In this document: positions 51,845-60,035 of the stretch, piece by piece
How positions within the stretch are numbered: position 1 is the stretch's first letter
Layout: the number at the start of each line of letters is the position of its first letter
Assembly: GCA_009379955.1 (NCBI GenBank)
Contig: WHST01000008.1
Location: 25,514-89,513, forward strand
Direction of reading: 5' to 3'
Source: Streptosporangiales bacterium
Lineage (GTDB): Bacteria; Actinomycetota; Actinomycetes; Streptosporangiales; WHST01
DNA: 64,000 nucleotides
Notes under the pieces: generated by a model
What the model was told of the DNA's origin: nothing
Database searches by the model: none
The model's input: only the letters and a program-made list of their open reading frames with translations
Position numbers and translations under genes: made by a program

Positions 51845-51916
<72 letters not shown>

Positions 51917-51936
51917 GGTTCTGCTTGGTATGGCGA

Positions 51937-52007
51937 GGCGGAGGCGGGAATCGAACCCGCGTACAGGGCTTTGCAGGCCCTTGCCTAAGCCACTCGGCCA
52001 CTCCGCC
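51937..52007 (-). tRNA. tRNA-Cys (GCA)
   Basis: 71 bases. Acceptor GGCGGAG/CTCCGCC with discriminator T (U), typical for tRNA-Cys; anticodon loop CTGCAAA gives GCA; T-loop TTCGATT. Middle of the Gly-Cys-Val cluster. Confidence 0.97.
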
Positions 52008-52030
52008 GTTCAGGGCTCGGTGGCCCTCCG

Positions 52031-52103
52031 AGCGGACGACGGGGTTCGAACCCGCGACCTTCACCTTGGCAAGGTGACGCGCTACCAGCTGCGCTACGTC
52101 CGC
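52031..52103 (-). tRNA. tRNA-Gly (GCC)
   Basis: 73 bases. Acceptor GCGGACG/CGTCCGC, discriminator T; anticodon stem TCACC/GGTGA with loop TTGCCAA giving GCC; T-loop TTCGAAC. First of the tRNA cluster in transcription order. Confidence 0.97.
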
Positions 52104-52200
52104 GTGCACCGGTCGAGGACCTCGGTGCGTGCGCAACTCTAACCGATGGCCGAGGGCATGCCCAAACAGGTACCGGCTTCCCGGGACGTCGTCGGCACGC

Positions 52201-52309
52201 CCCGGTCCCGGCGGGGGTGCGGCCCACAGTTGGGGACCCCAGCGGGGGCGCGGGCAACCGTTGGGGACCCCGGTTGGGGTGTGGGCCACGACCGGAGACC
52301 CCAGCGGGG
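52201..52309. repeat. 31-bp tandem array, type 2, four units (left of nuclease gene)
   Basis: Units of exactly 31 bases begin at 52201 (decayed), 52232, 52263 and 52294 (decayed at its end). Each starts with a palindromic GGGGACCCC (GGAGACCCC in the last) followed by a variable G-rich half such as AGCGGGGGCGCGGGCAACC. The array fills the space between tRNA-Gly and the stop codon of the nuclease gene. It has no sequence in common with the type 1 palindromes. Confidence 0.9.
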
Positions 52310-53260
52310 TCAGGTGCAGGGGCGCACGACGAGCCGCGGGCGGGGGCGGGTGAGCCCGTGGTGGTACGCGGCGCCGAGCTCGCCGGCCAGCACCGGCCAG
52401 TCGCCGCCGATGCGGCGTGGTGACGCGTGCATCGTGGTCACGCCGTGGGCCGACATGCGCGCGTGGCGGCGTTGCGTGTGCTCCAGGCCGTCGAAGTCTC
52501 CGTGGTGCAGCAACGAGTCGACCTCGAACGCGAGTGCGGCGTCCGGCCAGTACGCGTCCGGGCGTGCGAGGAAGGTCCCGTCGGGGAGGTAGAGGTCGGG
52601 ATTGAACAGCGGCACGGGGAGGTCGAGGCGGAGCAGTCGATCCCTCGCGTCGGCCTCGGCGACCGAGCGGACCCCCTCGCCGTAGTCGGCGAGCGCCTGG
52701 TGGAGGTATGCGGTGCCACGCTTGTCGCCCTTCGTCAGCTCGTGTGCGAGCGCTTCGATACCGACGCGCCGCGACCCGAGTACCTGCATCGTCAACCCCC
52801 GGACGTCGTCGAGCTCGCGTGCCGTGCGGCACGCGTCGACCGTCGCCCGGACCGGCTCGGCCACCGTCAACCGCTCGACGGGCCGGCCGGTCGGGGGCCG
52901 GCGGGTGCGCATGATCGTGACGGTCGGGACGGATCCGGTACGCCTCCCGTGCGGGATGAGCACGGGGACGAGGTCGGGCTCGGCGACGTCGCGGAACCCC
53001 TGGAGGCGCAGGGCAGGGCGGCCGGTGAGCACCGCGTCGTCGATCCCGGCGTGCAGCAGGGCGGCCTGGTACCGCTGGACCTCGGTCACCTCGCCGGTGA
53101 AGCAGGCGTACACGCACCGCAGCAGGACCTGCCACGGGCCACCGCTGCGGGTGCGCCACCGCAGTGCCTCGGGTGACATGCCGGCCGCACGCGCCTGCGT
53201 CCTGGTGATGATCCCGTGCTGCCGCTTCAGCCGGGCAGTGAGCTGATCGTCGTCTGTCAT
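52310..53260 (-). CDS. AbiEi-like winged helix plus DUF559/Vsr-like nuclease-domain protein, copy 2
   Basis: 316 residues. N-terminal module KRQHGIITRTQARAAGMSPE and GPWQVLLRCVYACFTGE; C-terminal LARPDAYWPDAALAFEVDSL, then HHGDFDGLEHTQRRHARMSA and HGVTTMHASP, carrying the same Asp...Glu-x-Asp candidates as copy 1 at 37102. The middle (about 90-190) is less conserved. ATG at 53260 chosen by alignment; upstream frame is repeat sequence. No toxin or antitoxin partner adjoins. Flanked on both sides by type 2 repeats. Function unknown; such proteins are often annotated as type IV antitoxin-domain or DUF559 proteins. Confidence 0.8.
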   Translation of the reverse strand: MTDDDQLTARLKRQHGIITRTQARAAGMSPEALRWRTRSGGPWQVLLRCVYACFTGEVTEVQRYQAALLHAGIDDAVLTGRPALRLQGFRDVAEPDLVPVLIPHGRRTGSVPTVTIMRTRRPPTGRPVERLTVAEPVRATVDACRTARELDDVRGLTMQVLGSRRVGIEALAHELTKGDKRGTAYLHQALADYGEGVRSVAEADARDRLLRLDLPVPLFNPDLYLPDGTFLARPDAYWPDAALAFEVDSLLHHGDFDGLEHTQRRHARMSAHGVTTMHASPRRIGGDWPVLAGELGAAYHHGLTRPRPRLVVRPCT

Positions 53261-53336
53261 GCCCTGAAGGTCGGCACCGGCGACCCCGAACCCGAGGGCG
53301 TCGACCGAACCTGTGGACGCGCCAGCCCCTCCCCGC

Positions 53337-53490
53337 CGGGTCCCCGGTGAGGGCGCGGGCGACCGCTGGGGACCCCAGCAGGGGTGCGAGCAACCGTTGG
53401 GGACCCCGGGTGGGGTGGGCACCACGAGCGGGGTCCCCGGCTGGGGTAGGCACCACGAGCGGGGACCCCAGCCGGGGTAGGTTCCGGGGC
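53337..53490. repeat. 31-bp tandem array, type 2, five units (right of nuclease gene)
   Basis: Units begin at 53337 (decayed), 53368, 53399, 53430 and 53461, each exactly 31 bases from the last. Core GGGGACCCC (GGGGTCCCC in the fourth, i.e. inverted). Third and fourth units end in CACCACGAGC. The last unit runs up to the start codon of the ammonia-lyase gene at 53491, so the array occupies that gene's promoter and leader as well as the upstream region of the nuclease gene. Confidence 0.9.
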
Positions 53491-55044
53491 ATGCCTACGG
53501 AGGACATGCGCATCGTCGAGGTCGACGGCGACGGGTTGGACATACGTGACGTCGTGGACGTGGCGCGGGGGAGGGCGACCGCGCGGTTGGCGGAGGGCGT
53601 CGGTGTGCGGATGGAACGGTCCCGGCGGGTGGTGGTCGACGCCGTCGAGCGTGGCGCCGTCATGTACGGGATCACGACGGGATTCGGAGCGCTGGCCGAC
53701 ACCCACATCGGGCGGGCGGACATCGAGCGGCTGCAGCTGTCGCTGCTGCGGTCACACGCGGCGGGGGTGGGGGACCCGCTGACCGACGACGTCGTGCGCG
53801 GGCTGCTGCTCCTGCGGGCGCGGACGCTCGCCGCCGGCTACTCCGGGGTCCGGGTCGACCTGCCGCGCCGGCTGCTCGAGCTGCTCGACCGCGGCCTGCT
53901 CCCCGTGGTGCCGGGCAAGGGGTCGGTCGGCGCGTCGGGCGACCTCGCCCAGCTCGCCCACCTCGCACTGCCGCTCGTGGGCGAGGGCAGGCTGCGCCGG
54001 GCGGGCGGACCGCCGGACGGCGTGCCGGCGGCGGAGCTGCTGGCCGACGAGGGGCTCACCCCGCTCGTCCTGGACGCGAAGGAGGGCCTCTCCCTGATCA
54101 ACGGCACCGAGCCGATGCAGGTGCTGCTGGCCCTCGCGATCGCCGAGTCCGACCTGCTCGTGCGGGTGGCGGACGTCGCGTGTGCGTGCTCGGTCGACGG
54201 CCTGCTAGGCACGAACCGGCCGTTCGACGAACGGGTGCAGGCGCTGCGTCCCCATCCCGGGCAGCTCGCCAGCGCGCGCAACCTGCGCGCGCTGCTCGAC
54301 GGCTCGCCGTTGATGCGCAGCCACCGGGAGAGCGACCACGCGGTGCAGGACTCGTACTCGCTGCGCTGCTCGCCGCAGGTGCACGGCGCGGTACGCGACG
54401 TGCTCGACCACGCCCGCCGCACGCTGCGCGTCGAGCTCGGCGCCGTCGTCGACAACCCGGTGATCGTCGCCGACGGCGAGGTCATGACCACCGGCAACTT
54501 CCATGGCGAGCCGCTGGCGTTCGCCGGTGACATGCTCGCGATGGCGCTGAGCGAGCTCGCGTCGATCGCCGAGCGTCGCGTCGACCGCATGCTCGACCCG
54601 GCGTTCTCGCGCGGGCTGCCGCCGTTCCTCGCCGAACGCGCGGGGACCAACTCCGGCTACATGCTCGCCCAGTACACGGCCGCGTCGCTGGTCAGCGAGA
54701 ACAAGGTGCTCGCGCACCCGTCCTCGGTCGACACCATTCCGACGAGCGGCAACCAGGAGGACCACGTCTCGATGGGGTGGACGTCGATGCGCAAGCTGCA
54801 CGACGTCGTCGCGAACGTCCGTTCCGTGCTCGCCGTCGAGCTCGTGTGCGCGATGCAGGCGCTGGACTTCCGGTCCTCGATCGCGCCGAGCAGCCCGGCC
54901 GTCGAGGCGGCACGGGCGGTGGTCCGGCGCGAGGTGCCCGCCATGCCGGTCGACCGGGAGGTGACTCCGCAACTGCGCGCCGCGGAAGGTCTGCTGGCCG
55001 AGATCGTGTCGGCTGTGGAGACGGTGACGGGCGGCCTGGACTGA
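53491..55044 (+). CDS. hutH: Histidine ammonia-lyase
   Basis: 517 residues. The MIO cofactor forms from Ala-Ser-Gly in GKGSVGASGDLAQLAHLAL (about residues 142-160). MYGITTGFGALADTHI supplies the catalytic Tyr, and SLLRSHAAGVGDPL has the Ser-His pair typical of histidine-specific enzymes rather than Phe/Tyr ammonia-lyases. Converts histidine to urocanate and ammonia. No other hut gene is in the window. ATG 53491 is used; ATG 53506 is an alternative. The start directly follows the 31-bp repeat array. Confidence 0.93.
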   Translation: MPTEDMRIVEVDGDGLDIRDVVDVARGRATARLAEGVGVRMERSRRVVVDAVERGAVMYGITTGFGALADTHIGRADIERLQLSLLRSHAAGVGDPLTDDVVRGLLLLRARTLAAGYSGVRVDLPRRLLELLDRGLLPVVPGKGSVGASGDLAQLAHLALPLVGEGRLRRAGGPPDGVPAAELLADEGLTPLVLDAKEGLSLINGTEPMQVLLALAIAESDLLVRVADVACACSVDGLLGTNRPFDERVQALRPHPGQLASARNLRALLDGSPLMRSHRESDHAVQDSYSLRCSPQVHGAVRDVLDHARRTLRVELGAVVDNPVIVADGEVMTTGNFHGEPLAFAGDMLAMALSELASIAERRVDRMLDPAFSRGLPPFLAERAGTNSGYMLAQYTAASLVSENKVLAHPSSVDTIPTSGNQEDHVSMGWTSMRKLHDVVANVRSVLAVELVCAMQALDFRSSIAPSSPAVEAARAVVRREVPAMPVDREVTPQLRAAEGLLAEIVSAVETVTGGLD

Positions 55045-55085
55045 CCCCTTAGGCTGGGGCCAACGTTCCCCGAGGGAGGTCTCGC

Positions 55086-55910
55086 GTGCGGGTCTGGCTC
55101 AACACAGGTCTCGTGGAGGCGTCGGAGGCTCATCTCTCCGCGTTCGACCACGGGCTGACGGTCGGTGACGGAGTCTTCGAGACGATCAAGGTGACCGACG
55201 GCGTGACGTTCGCGCTCACCAGGCACCTGAAGCGGCTGGCCAGGTCCGCCGCCATGATCGGCCTGCCGGAGCCCGACCTCGACCTCGCCCGCCGTGCGGC
55301 GGAGGACGTCGTCGCCGCGAACACGTTCCCCGGCCTCGGCCGCCTGCGGGTGACCTTCACCGGCGGTGTCGCGCCGCTGGGGTCCGAGCGCGGTGCGGAC
55401 GGACCGACACTGCTCGTCGCGGTGGGCCAGCAGCCGCTGCCCACGCCTACCGTCGACGTCACCACCGTGCCGTGGCCGCGCAACGAGCGCGGCGCGCTCG
55501 CGGGCGTGAAGAGCACCTCGTACGCGGAGAACGTCGTGGCGCTCGGCTACGCCAAGCAGCGCGGTGGCGGTGAGGCCATCTTCGGCAACCTCGCCGGCGA
55601 CCTCTGCGAGGGCACCGGCAGCAACATCTTCGTCGTGGTCGACGGTGAGCTCGTCACGCCCACGCTGGAGTCCGGTTGCCTGGCGGGTGTCACCCGCGCA
55701 CTCGTCCTCGAATGGGTCGGCGCCGCCGAGAAGGACATGCCGCTGAGCGTCCTCGCCGACGTCGATGAGGCCTTCCTGTGCGGCACGACGCGCGACGTGC
55801 AGCCGATCCGCGCGGCCGACGGCAGGGTCCTCCCGGCCGCACCCGGCCCGATCACGCAGAAGGCCATGGAGGTCTTCGCCTCCCGCGCCGCCGAGGGCAT
55901 CGACCCGTGA
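55086..55910 (+). CDS. pabC: Class IV aminotransferase-fold enzyme (aminodeoxychorismate lyase-like)
   Basis: 274 residues, GTG with GGGAGG seven bases upstream. PLP Lys in AGVKSTSYAENVVAL (about 138-152), N-terminal DHGLTVGDGVFETIKV and NLAGDLCEGTGSNIFVVVDG are class IV marks; the length fits PabC, which makes 4-aminobenzoate for folate. Branched-chain or D-amino acid aminotransferase activity cannot be excluded. Neighbourhood (PGPGW protein, tRNA-Val) is conserved in actinobacteria. Confidence 0.85.
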   Translation: MRVWLNTGLVEASEAHLSAFDHGLTVGDGVFETIKVTDGVTFALTRHLKRLARSAAMIGLPEPDLDLARRAAEDVVAANTFPGLGRLRVTFTGGVAPLGSERGADGPTLLVAVGQQPLPTPTVDVTTVPWPRNERGALAGVKSTSYAENVVALGYAKQRGGGEAIFGNLAGDLCEGTGSNIFVVVDGELVTPTLESGCLAGVTRALVLEWVGAAEKDMPLSVLADVDEAFLCGTTRDVQPIRAADGRVLPAAPGPITQKAMEVFASRAAEGIDP

Positions 55911-55971
55911 GGGCGCCGGCAGGTGGCGACCGGTGCGAAACCCTGACGCCGACCCGATCGTTCCTCCGTAT

Positions 55972-56466
55972 ATGAGCGCCGGAGACGTCGACACCTCGCC
56001 GCGTCGGACGGTCGAGACAGACGAGACGGACAGGTACGCTCACGACGTGAGCCGTTCGAAGCGCCCCCATCGGCTCGCCATGGCCGCGGCCGAGCGCTGC
56101 CGGGCGCGGATGCGCCGCAACAAGGTGCTCAACACGACCTGGCGCGTCTTCGTCTTCGTGATCGGCATCGTCGTGCTCCTCGCCGGCATCATCATGCTCG
56201 TCACCCCCGGCCCGGGCTGGCTCGCCATCGTCGCCGGCTTCGCGATCCTCGCGAGCGAGTTCATGTGGGCCCGCCACGCACTGCGCAGGGCAAAGGGCGC
56301 CGCCCTCGCCGCGAAGGAGAAGGCCTTCGACCCGCGGGTGCGCAGACGCAACCAGGTCCTGCTCCTGGCGGCGAGCGTGGTGCTCGTCGCCTGCTGCGCC
56401 ACGTATCTCGGCGTCTTCGGCATGACGCTGCCGTGGAACACCGACATCGTGAATCAGCTACCCTAG
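55972..56466 (+). CDS. PGPGW-family (TIGR02611) membrane protein
   Basis: 164 residues. Helix 1 (VFVFVIGIVVLLAGIIMLV), the diagnostic TPGPGWLAIVAGFAILASEF, and a third helix near the C-terminus (VLLLAASVVLVACCATYLGV). Arg-rich segments flank the helices. ATG at 55972 is used; a GTG at 56047 would remove a 25-residue acidic tail. Role unknown. Confidence 0.85.
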   Translation: MSAGDVDTSPRRTVETDETDRYAHDVSRSKRPHRLAMAAAERCRARMRRNKVLNTTWRVFVFVIGIVVLLAGIIMLVTPGPGWLAIVAGFAILASEFMWARHALRRAKGAALAAKEKAFDPRVRRRNQVLLLAASVVLVACCATYLGVFGMTLPWNTDIVNQLP

Positions 56467-56515
56467 ACCCGCGGCGCCCGACTCGGCCGGTCCTGGCTAG
56501 AGTGAGCGCCGCGAC

Positions 56516-56587
56516 GGGCGATTAGCTCAGTGGGAGAGCACTTCGTTCACACCGAAGGGGTCGCTGGTTCAATCCCAGCATCGCCCA
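56516..56587 (+). tRNA. tRNA-Val (CAC)
   Basis: 72 bases. Acceptor GGGCGAT/ATCGCCC with A discriminator; anticodon stem CTTCG/CGAAG with loop TTCACAC giving CAC; T-loop TTCAATC. A remodelled region with truncated genes begins about 140 bases downstream, so it may have served as an integration site. Confidence 0.97.
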
Positions 56588-56606
56588 CCCTCATCTATGC
56601 AGATCA

Positions 56607-56639
56607 GAGGCTCGACCCCCTAGTCGGCGGTCGAGCCTC
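56607..56639 (+). terminator. Hairpin after tRNA-Val
   Basis: GAGGCTCGAC (56607-56616) and GTCGAGCCTC (56630-56639) form a perfect ten-base stem with a 13-base loop, 20 bases after the tRNA. No T-tract. Between it and 56730 nothing else is recognised. Confidence 0.75.
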
Positions 56640-56730
56640 CCGCACGTGAGTGCCTAACTGCGTGACTACGCTTCCTCGTTGACGCTCTGCTAGGTGACGG
56701 ACAGGTCTGTGTGGATGGCGGGAGAGCGAG

Positions 56731-57603
56731 GTGCGCACGGTGAGCGCGGTCGTGGATGCGCTCGATCGCGCTTCACCGGCCCACGGCAACGCCCGGCGCT
56801 GGGCCGATGAGGTCCAGCGCTCGCTACGCGACGACCCCGGTGCGTGGCTGGAAGCGGCTGGTCGGGGTGAGTTGTCGCGGGGTCGGTCGCGGGTCCTGCT
56901 GGGGTGGGTGGAGCGTTCGGCTTCGTCGGTCGTCGTGTCCCGCAGCGCGGAGTTGGTCGAGGCGGGAGCGTTCGCGATGTCCCTGCTCGAGGACGGCGCG
57001 CTCGATACTCGGGACGTGATGGTGGTTGCTTCGTTGGTGCGGCGGGCGGCTGACCTCGCCGGGCTGGACTTCGCAGGGTCGGTGCGGGCCGGCTGCGAGC
57101 GGGCCGGGGACCGAGGGGCGCGGTGCCTGGAATGGTTGCGACGGGTTTCGGAACGTACGCCGCCGACGCACATCGAGGTCGGCTCGGGCGCCCACTTCCG
57201 TTTCCAGCGAGTGCCGTCGGAGATCGACACCGAGCGGCTGATGCGCTGGGCGAAGGGTGAGGATAGACCTGGCAGCGGGGGCGCAGTCGTTGACCGCGAT
57301 CGGGGAGTGGGCCGGGGACGCTCCGCAGCAGGTGCTGACGACCCACGGTCGGTAGGCAGCCGGCCGGAGTCGGAGGTGCGGCCGTGGCCGAAGCCGGTCC
57401 GCTACGTGCTCCTACTCGGGCTCGTCGCCCTGGTTGGCGTCGGCCTGGTCATCCTGCTGTATTCAGCCGGTGTCGTACCCATTGTCGGCCCGTTCGTTGC
57501 GATGATCGTCGGCCCGTTGCTGGTGCTGTTGGGACGGCTGTGGCAGGGCAGGAGGGTGACGAGGCATTCGTCGACGGCCTCGACGGCGACGTCGACGTGC
57601 TGA
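56731..57603 (+). CDS. Hypothetical protein with C-terminal membrane segment, 3' end rearranged
   Basis: 290 residues, GTG start after GAGAGCGAG. Residues 1-200 are soluble and helical (SLRDDPGAWLEAAGRGELSR, RSRVLLGWVERSASS); about 200-225 is a Gly/Arg/Ser linker; 231-275 are two hydrophobic helices around VVPIVGPFVAMIVGPLLVLL. The last 14 or so codons read the 5' remnant of the dehydrogenase gene out of frame, so the native C-terminus has probably been lost. Not recognised; no homologue can be named by eye. Confidence 0.55.
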   Translation: MRTVSAVVDALDRASPAHGNARRWADEVQRSLRDDPGAWLEAAGRGELSRGRSRVLLGWVERSASSVVVSRSAELVEAGAFAMSLLEDGALDTRDVMVVASLVRRAADLAGLDFAGSVRAGCERAGDRGARCLEWLRRVSERTPPTHIEVGSGAHFRFQRVPSEIDTERLMRWAKGEDRPGSGGAVVDRDRGVGRGRSAAGADDPRSVGSRPESEVRPWPKPVRYVLLLGLVALVGVGLVILLYSAGVVPIVGPFVAMIVGPLLVLLGRLWQGRRVTRHSSTASTATSTC

Positions 57604-58211
57604 TCAACAACGCGGGAGTCATGGCGGTGCCGCAGGGTACGACGGCGGACGGTTTCGAGCGGCACATCGGCACCAACCACCTCGGGCCGTTCGTGCTGAC
57701 CGGCCTGCTGATCAACCGTGTGCGCGACCGCGTCGTCACCGTGTCCAGCGGCCTGCACGTGCTCGGCAGGATCCGTGACGACCTGAACTGGGAGCGCCGC
57801 CGCTACCAGCGGTGGCTGGCCTACGCGCAGTCCAAGCTGGCGAACCTGCTGTTCGCCTACGAGCTGCAACGGCGGCTGTCCGCGGCGGATCGGCGGACCA
57901 TCTCGGTGGCGACTCACCCCGGTGTCACCGCGACCGAGGGGCAGCGCCGGGACACCTCGCTGCAGGGCAAGGTCCTTGCCGGCGGACGCGCGCAGGACCC
58001 CGAGATGGGCGCGCTGCCGATGCTGTACGCGGCGACCGCGCCCGGCGTCGGAGGCGGCGCATGTGTGGGGCCGGACGGGTTCATGCAGCGCAACGGCTAC
58101 CCGACGCTGGTCCGCTCGAGCCGTACATCGCGAGACACCACGCTCGCCGCCCAACTGTGGGAGCGTTCCGAGTTCCTCACCGGCGTCCGCACCGCCATCG
58201 AGCCGCTCTGA
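57561..58211 (+). pseudogene. Short-chain dehydrogenase lacking its N-terminal Rossmann half
   Basis: Homology begins at about 57561 (EAFVDGLDGDVDVLINNAGV) and continues through VVTVSSGLHVL, the catalytic WLAYAQSKLANLLFAYEL (Tyr-x3-Lys) and SVATHPGVTATEG to the end. The TGxxxGxG cofactor motif and first three beta strands, roughly 65 residues, are missing and replaced by the tail of the hypothetical gene. It cannot bind NAD(P) normally. Likely a by-product of the same rearrangement that truncated the 56731 gene. Confidence 0.82.
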
Positions 58212-58232
58212 CGTCGGCCCACATCCCGACGT

Positions 58233-58583
58233 CTATCTCGCGACGGCAAGGACGAGAGACGCGGTAGCCAGCGCGAGGTAGCCGCCGGGAAACGCGATGT
58301 TGTGGAAGACGCGAGCACGGACGTGCGCAGCGACGGCGCCGACGAAGAACAGGACGAGCCCCGTCGCGGCGGCGATGCCGACGAACCGGACGCCCAGGAG
58401 CCCGAGCAGCAGCCCGGCGGCTCCGGCGGCCTTGAGCGCGGCGAGCCACGGGAGCGAGGACTCGGGGAGACCGAGCTCGGCCCCGTTGGCGAGGACGAAC
58501 CTGTGCCTGGCGAGGTCCAACACGGCCATGCCGCCGTTGGCCACGATCGCGATGACAGTGACGATCGCGTAGGCGATGAACAC
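58233..58583 (-). CDS. DoxX-like four-helix membrane protein
   Basis: 116 residues from the GTG at 58583 (AAGGGGAG upstream). Four hydrophobic segments: FIAYAIVTVIAIVANGGMAV, LKAAGAAGLLLGLLGV, GIAAATGLVLFFVGAVAAHV and YLALATASLVLAVA, with VFHNIAFPGG before the last. DoxX_2 type. Divergent from the LysR gene at 58702, a possible regulator. Confidence 0.8.
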   Translation of the reverse strand: MFIAYAIVTVIAIVANGGMAVLDLARHRFVLANGAELGLPESSLPWLAALKAAGAAGLLLGLLGVRFVGIAAATGLVLFFVGAVAAHVRARVFHNIAFPGGYLALATASLVLAVAR

Positions 58584-58701
58584 GTGTCTCCCCTTCAGTC
58601 GCTCACGTCGTGAGCCTAGGCGGGCCGCTACCCGCGTCGCTGCGTCAAGCCTCACCGAGGTCCTGCCCGGCCGCCAATACCTGCGTCTATAACCTGGCGG
58701 C

Positions 58702-59676
58702 ATGGATGTCGACACCCGGTTGCTGCGCTCCTTCGTCGCCGTGGCGGAGGAAGGGAGCCTGACCCGCGCCGCGGAACGGCTGTTCGTGTCCCAGCCGTCG
58801 CTGACCAAGCAGATCAGGCAACTGGAGACCCAGCTCGGCGTGCGGTTGTTCACGCGGTCCCGGGCCGGCATGGCCCTCACCGAACCGGGTCTGGCCTTGG
58901 CGGAGCGGGTGCCCGCTCTGCTGGGCGACTGGGATCAGGCCCTGCGGGACACCAAGAGCGCGGCCGGCCGGGCGGCCTGCGTCCTGCGGGTCGGGTTCCT
59001 CGCCAGCGCCGCCAACGAGGCCACCCAGGACATCGTCGCGGCGTTCGCCCGCCGCAGGCCGGGCTGGCGGGTCGACATGCGGCAGGCGTCATTCTCGAAC
59101 CCGACCGCCGGACTCGCCGACGGAGACGTCGACGCCGCCCTGTTGCGGCTGCCCGTCCCCGGCCAGGACGCACTGCGGGTGGAGGTGCTGTTCACCGAAC
59201 CCCGCTGGGTCGCACTTCCCACCGCACACCCCCTCGCCACGCGCGACCTGATTCCCTTCCCGGCCCTGTGGGACGAGCCGTTCGTGGCAGCCCCACCCGA
59301 ACTGGGCCGGTGGCGGGACTACTGGCTGGCCGCCGACGAACGCGACGGCCACCCCGTCCGCATCGGCGCCGTCACCGACCAACCGGACGACTGGCTCAGC
59401 GCGATCGCCAACGGCTACGGCGTCGCCCTCGCTCCCGAATCCTCCGCCCGCTTCTACGCGCGCCCCGGCGTCACGTACCGACCCGTCAGCGGCGTCAGCC
59501 CCAGCCAGGTCGGCGTCGCCTGGACACCCGCGGGCGACACCGACCCCGTTGTTCAGGACTTCGTCCACTGCTGCCTGAGCCACTGCTCGAAGAGGGAAGT
59601 CGACGCAGCCGGGCAGACCGTCAGCACCATTCCGGAAAGTGTCCGTTCCCGCTGTCGCCGTTCGTCGGGTGGGTGA
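58702..59676 (+). CDS. LysR-family transcriptional regulator
   Basis: 324 residues. HTH in residues 1-60 (LLRSFVAVAEEGSLTRAAER, LFVSQPSLTKQIRQLE), then a periplasmic-binding-like effector domain (LRVGFLASAANEATQDIVAA). The last 30 residues are Ser/Arg-rich and extend beyond the usual end. TATAAC (58688-58693) lies eight bases before the ATG, suggesting a leaderless mRNA. Its likely target is the divergent DoxX-like gene. Confidence 0.9.
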   Translation: MDVDTRLLRSFVAVAEEGSLTRAAERLFVSQPSLTKQIRQLETQLGVRLFTRSRAGMALTEPGLALAERVPALLGDWDQALRDTKSAAGRAACVLRVGFLASAANEATQDIVAAFARRRPGWRVDMRQASFSNPTAGLADGDVDAALLRLPVPGQDALRVEVLFTEPRWVALPTAHPLATRDLIPFPALWDEPFVAAPPELGRWRDYWLAADERDGHPVRIGAVTDQPDDWLSAIANGYGVALAPESSARFYARPGVTYRPVSGVSPSQVGVAWTPAGDTDPVVQDFVHCCLSHCSKREVDAAGQTVSTIPESVRSRCRRSSGG

Positions 59677-59698
59677 ACGGACACGTGGAGGAGAAACC

Positions 59699-60022
59699 AT
59701 GCAGTACATGCTGTTGATCTGTGGTGACGAGTCGGCGGCCGCCCACGCGAACGACGGATGCGGTGGGTGGACGGAGGAGATGCTGCGGCGCGGAGTGGTG
59801 CGAGGCGGCGGTGGGCTGCGGCCGCCCGCGGAGGCCACCACGGTGCGGGTGCGCGACGACGAGGTGCTGCTCTCCGACGGCCCGTTCGCCGAGACCAAGG
59901 AGCAGGTCGGCGGGTTCTGCCTGATCGAGTGCGCCGACCTGGACGAGGCGATCGAGATCGCGGCGAAGCACCCCGCCGCCGGCTACGGGACCATCGAGAT
60001 CCGGCCCCTCTGGACTCCGTGA
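59699..60022 (+). CDS. DGPF/YCII-domain protein linked to ECF42 sigma factor
   Basis: 107 residues, ATG with GGAGGAG six bases upstream. Contains MQYMLLICGDE at the start and the diagnostic LLSDGPFAETKEQVGGFCLI (DGPF). In actinobacteria such genes precede ECF42 sigma factors and are their regulon partners. Encoded 13 bases before the sigma gene. Confidence 0.9.
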   Translation: MQYMLLICGDESAAAHANDGCGGWTEEMLRRGVVRGGGGLRPPAEATTVRVRDDEVLLSDGPFAETKEQVGGFCLIECADLDEAIEIAAKHPAAGYGTIEIRPLWTP

Positions 60023-60035
60023 CGCGGAGTACGCC

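Noticed and set aside
56731..58211. Prophage or intact integrative element at tRNA-Val
   Set aside because: No integrase, structural gene or duplicated tRNA end is visible, only truncated genes.
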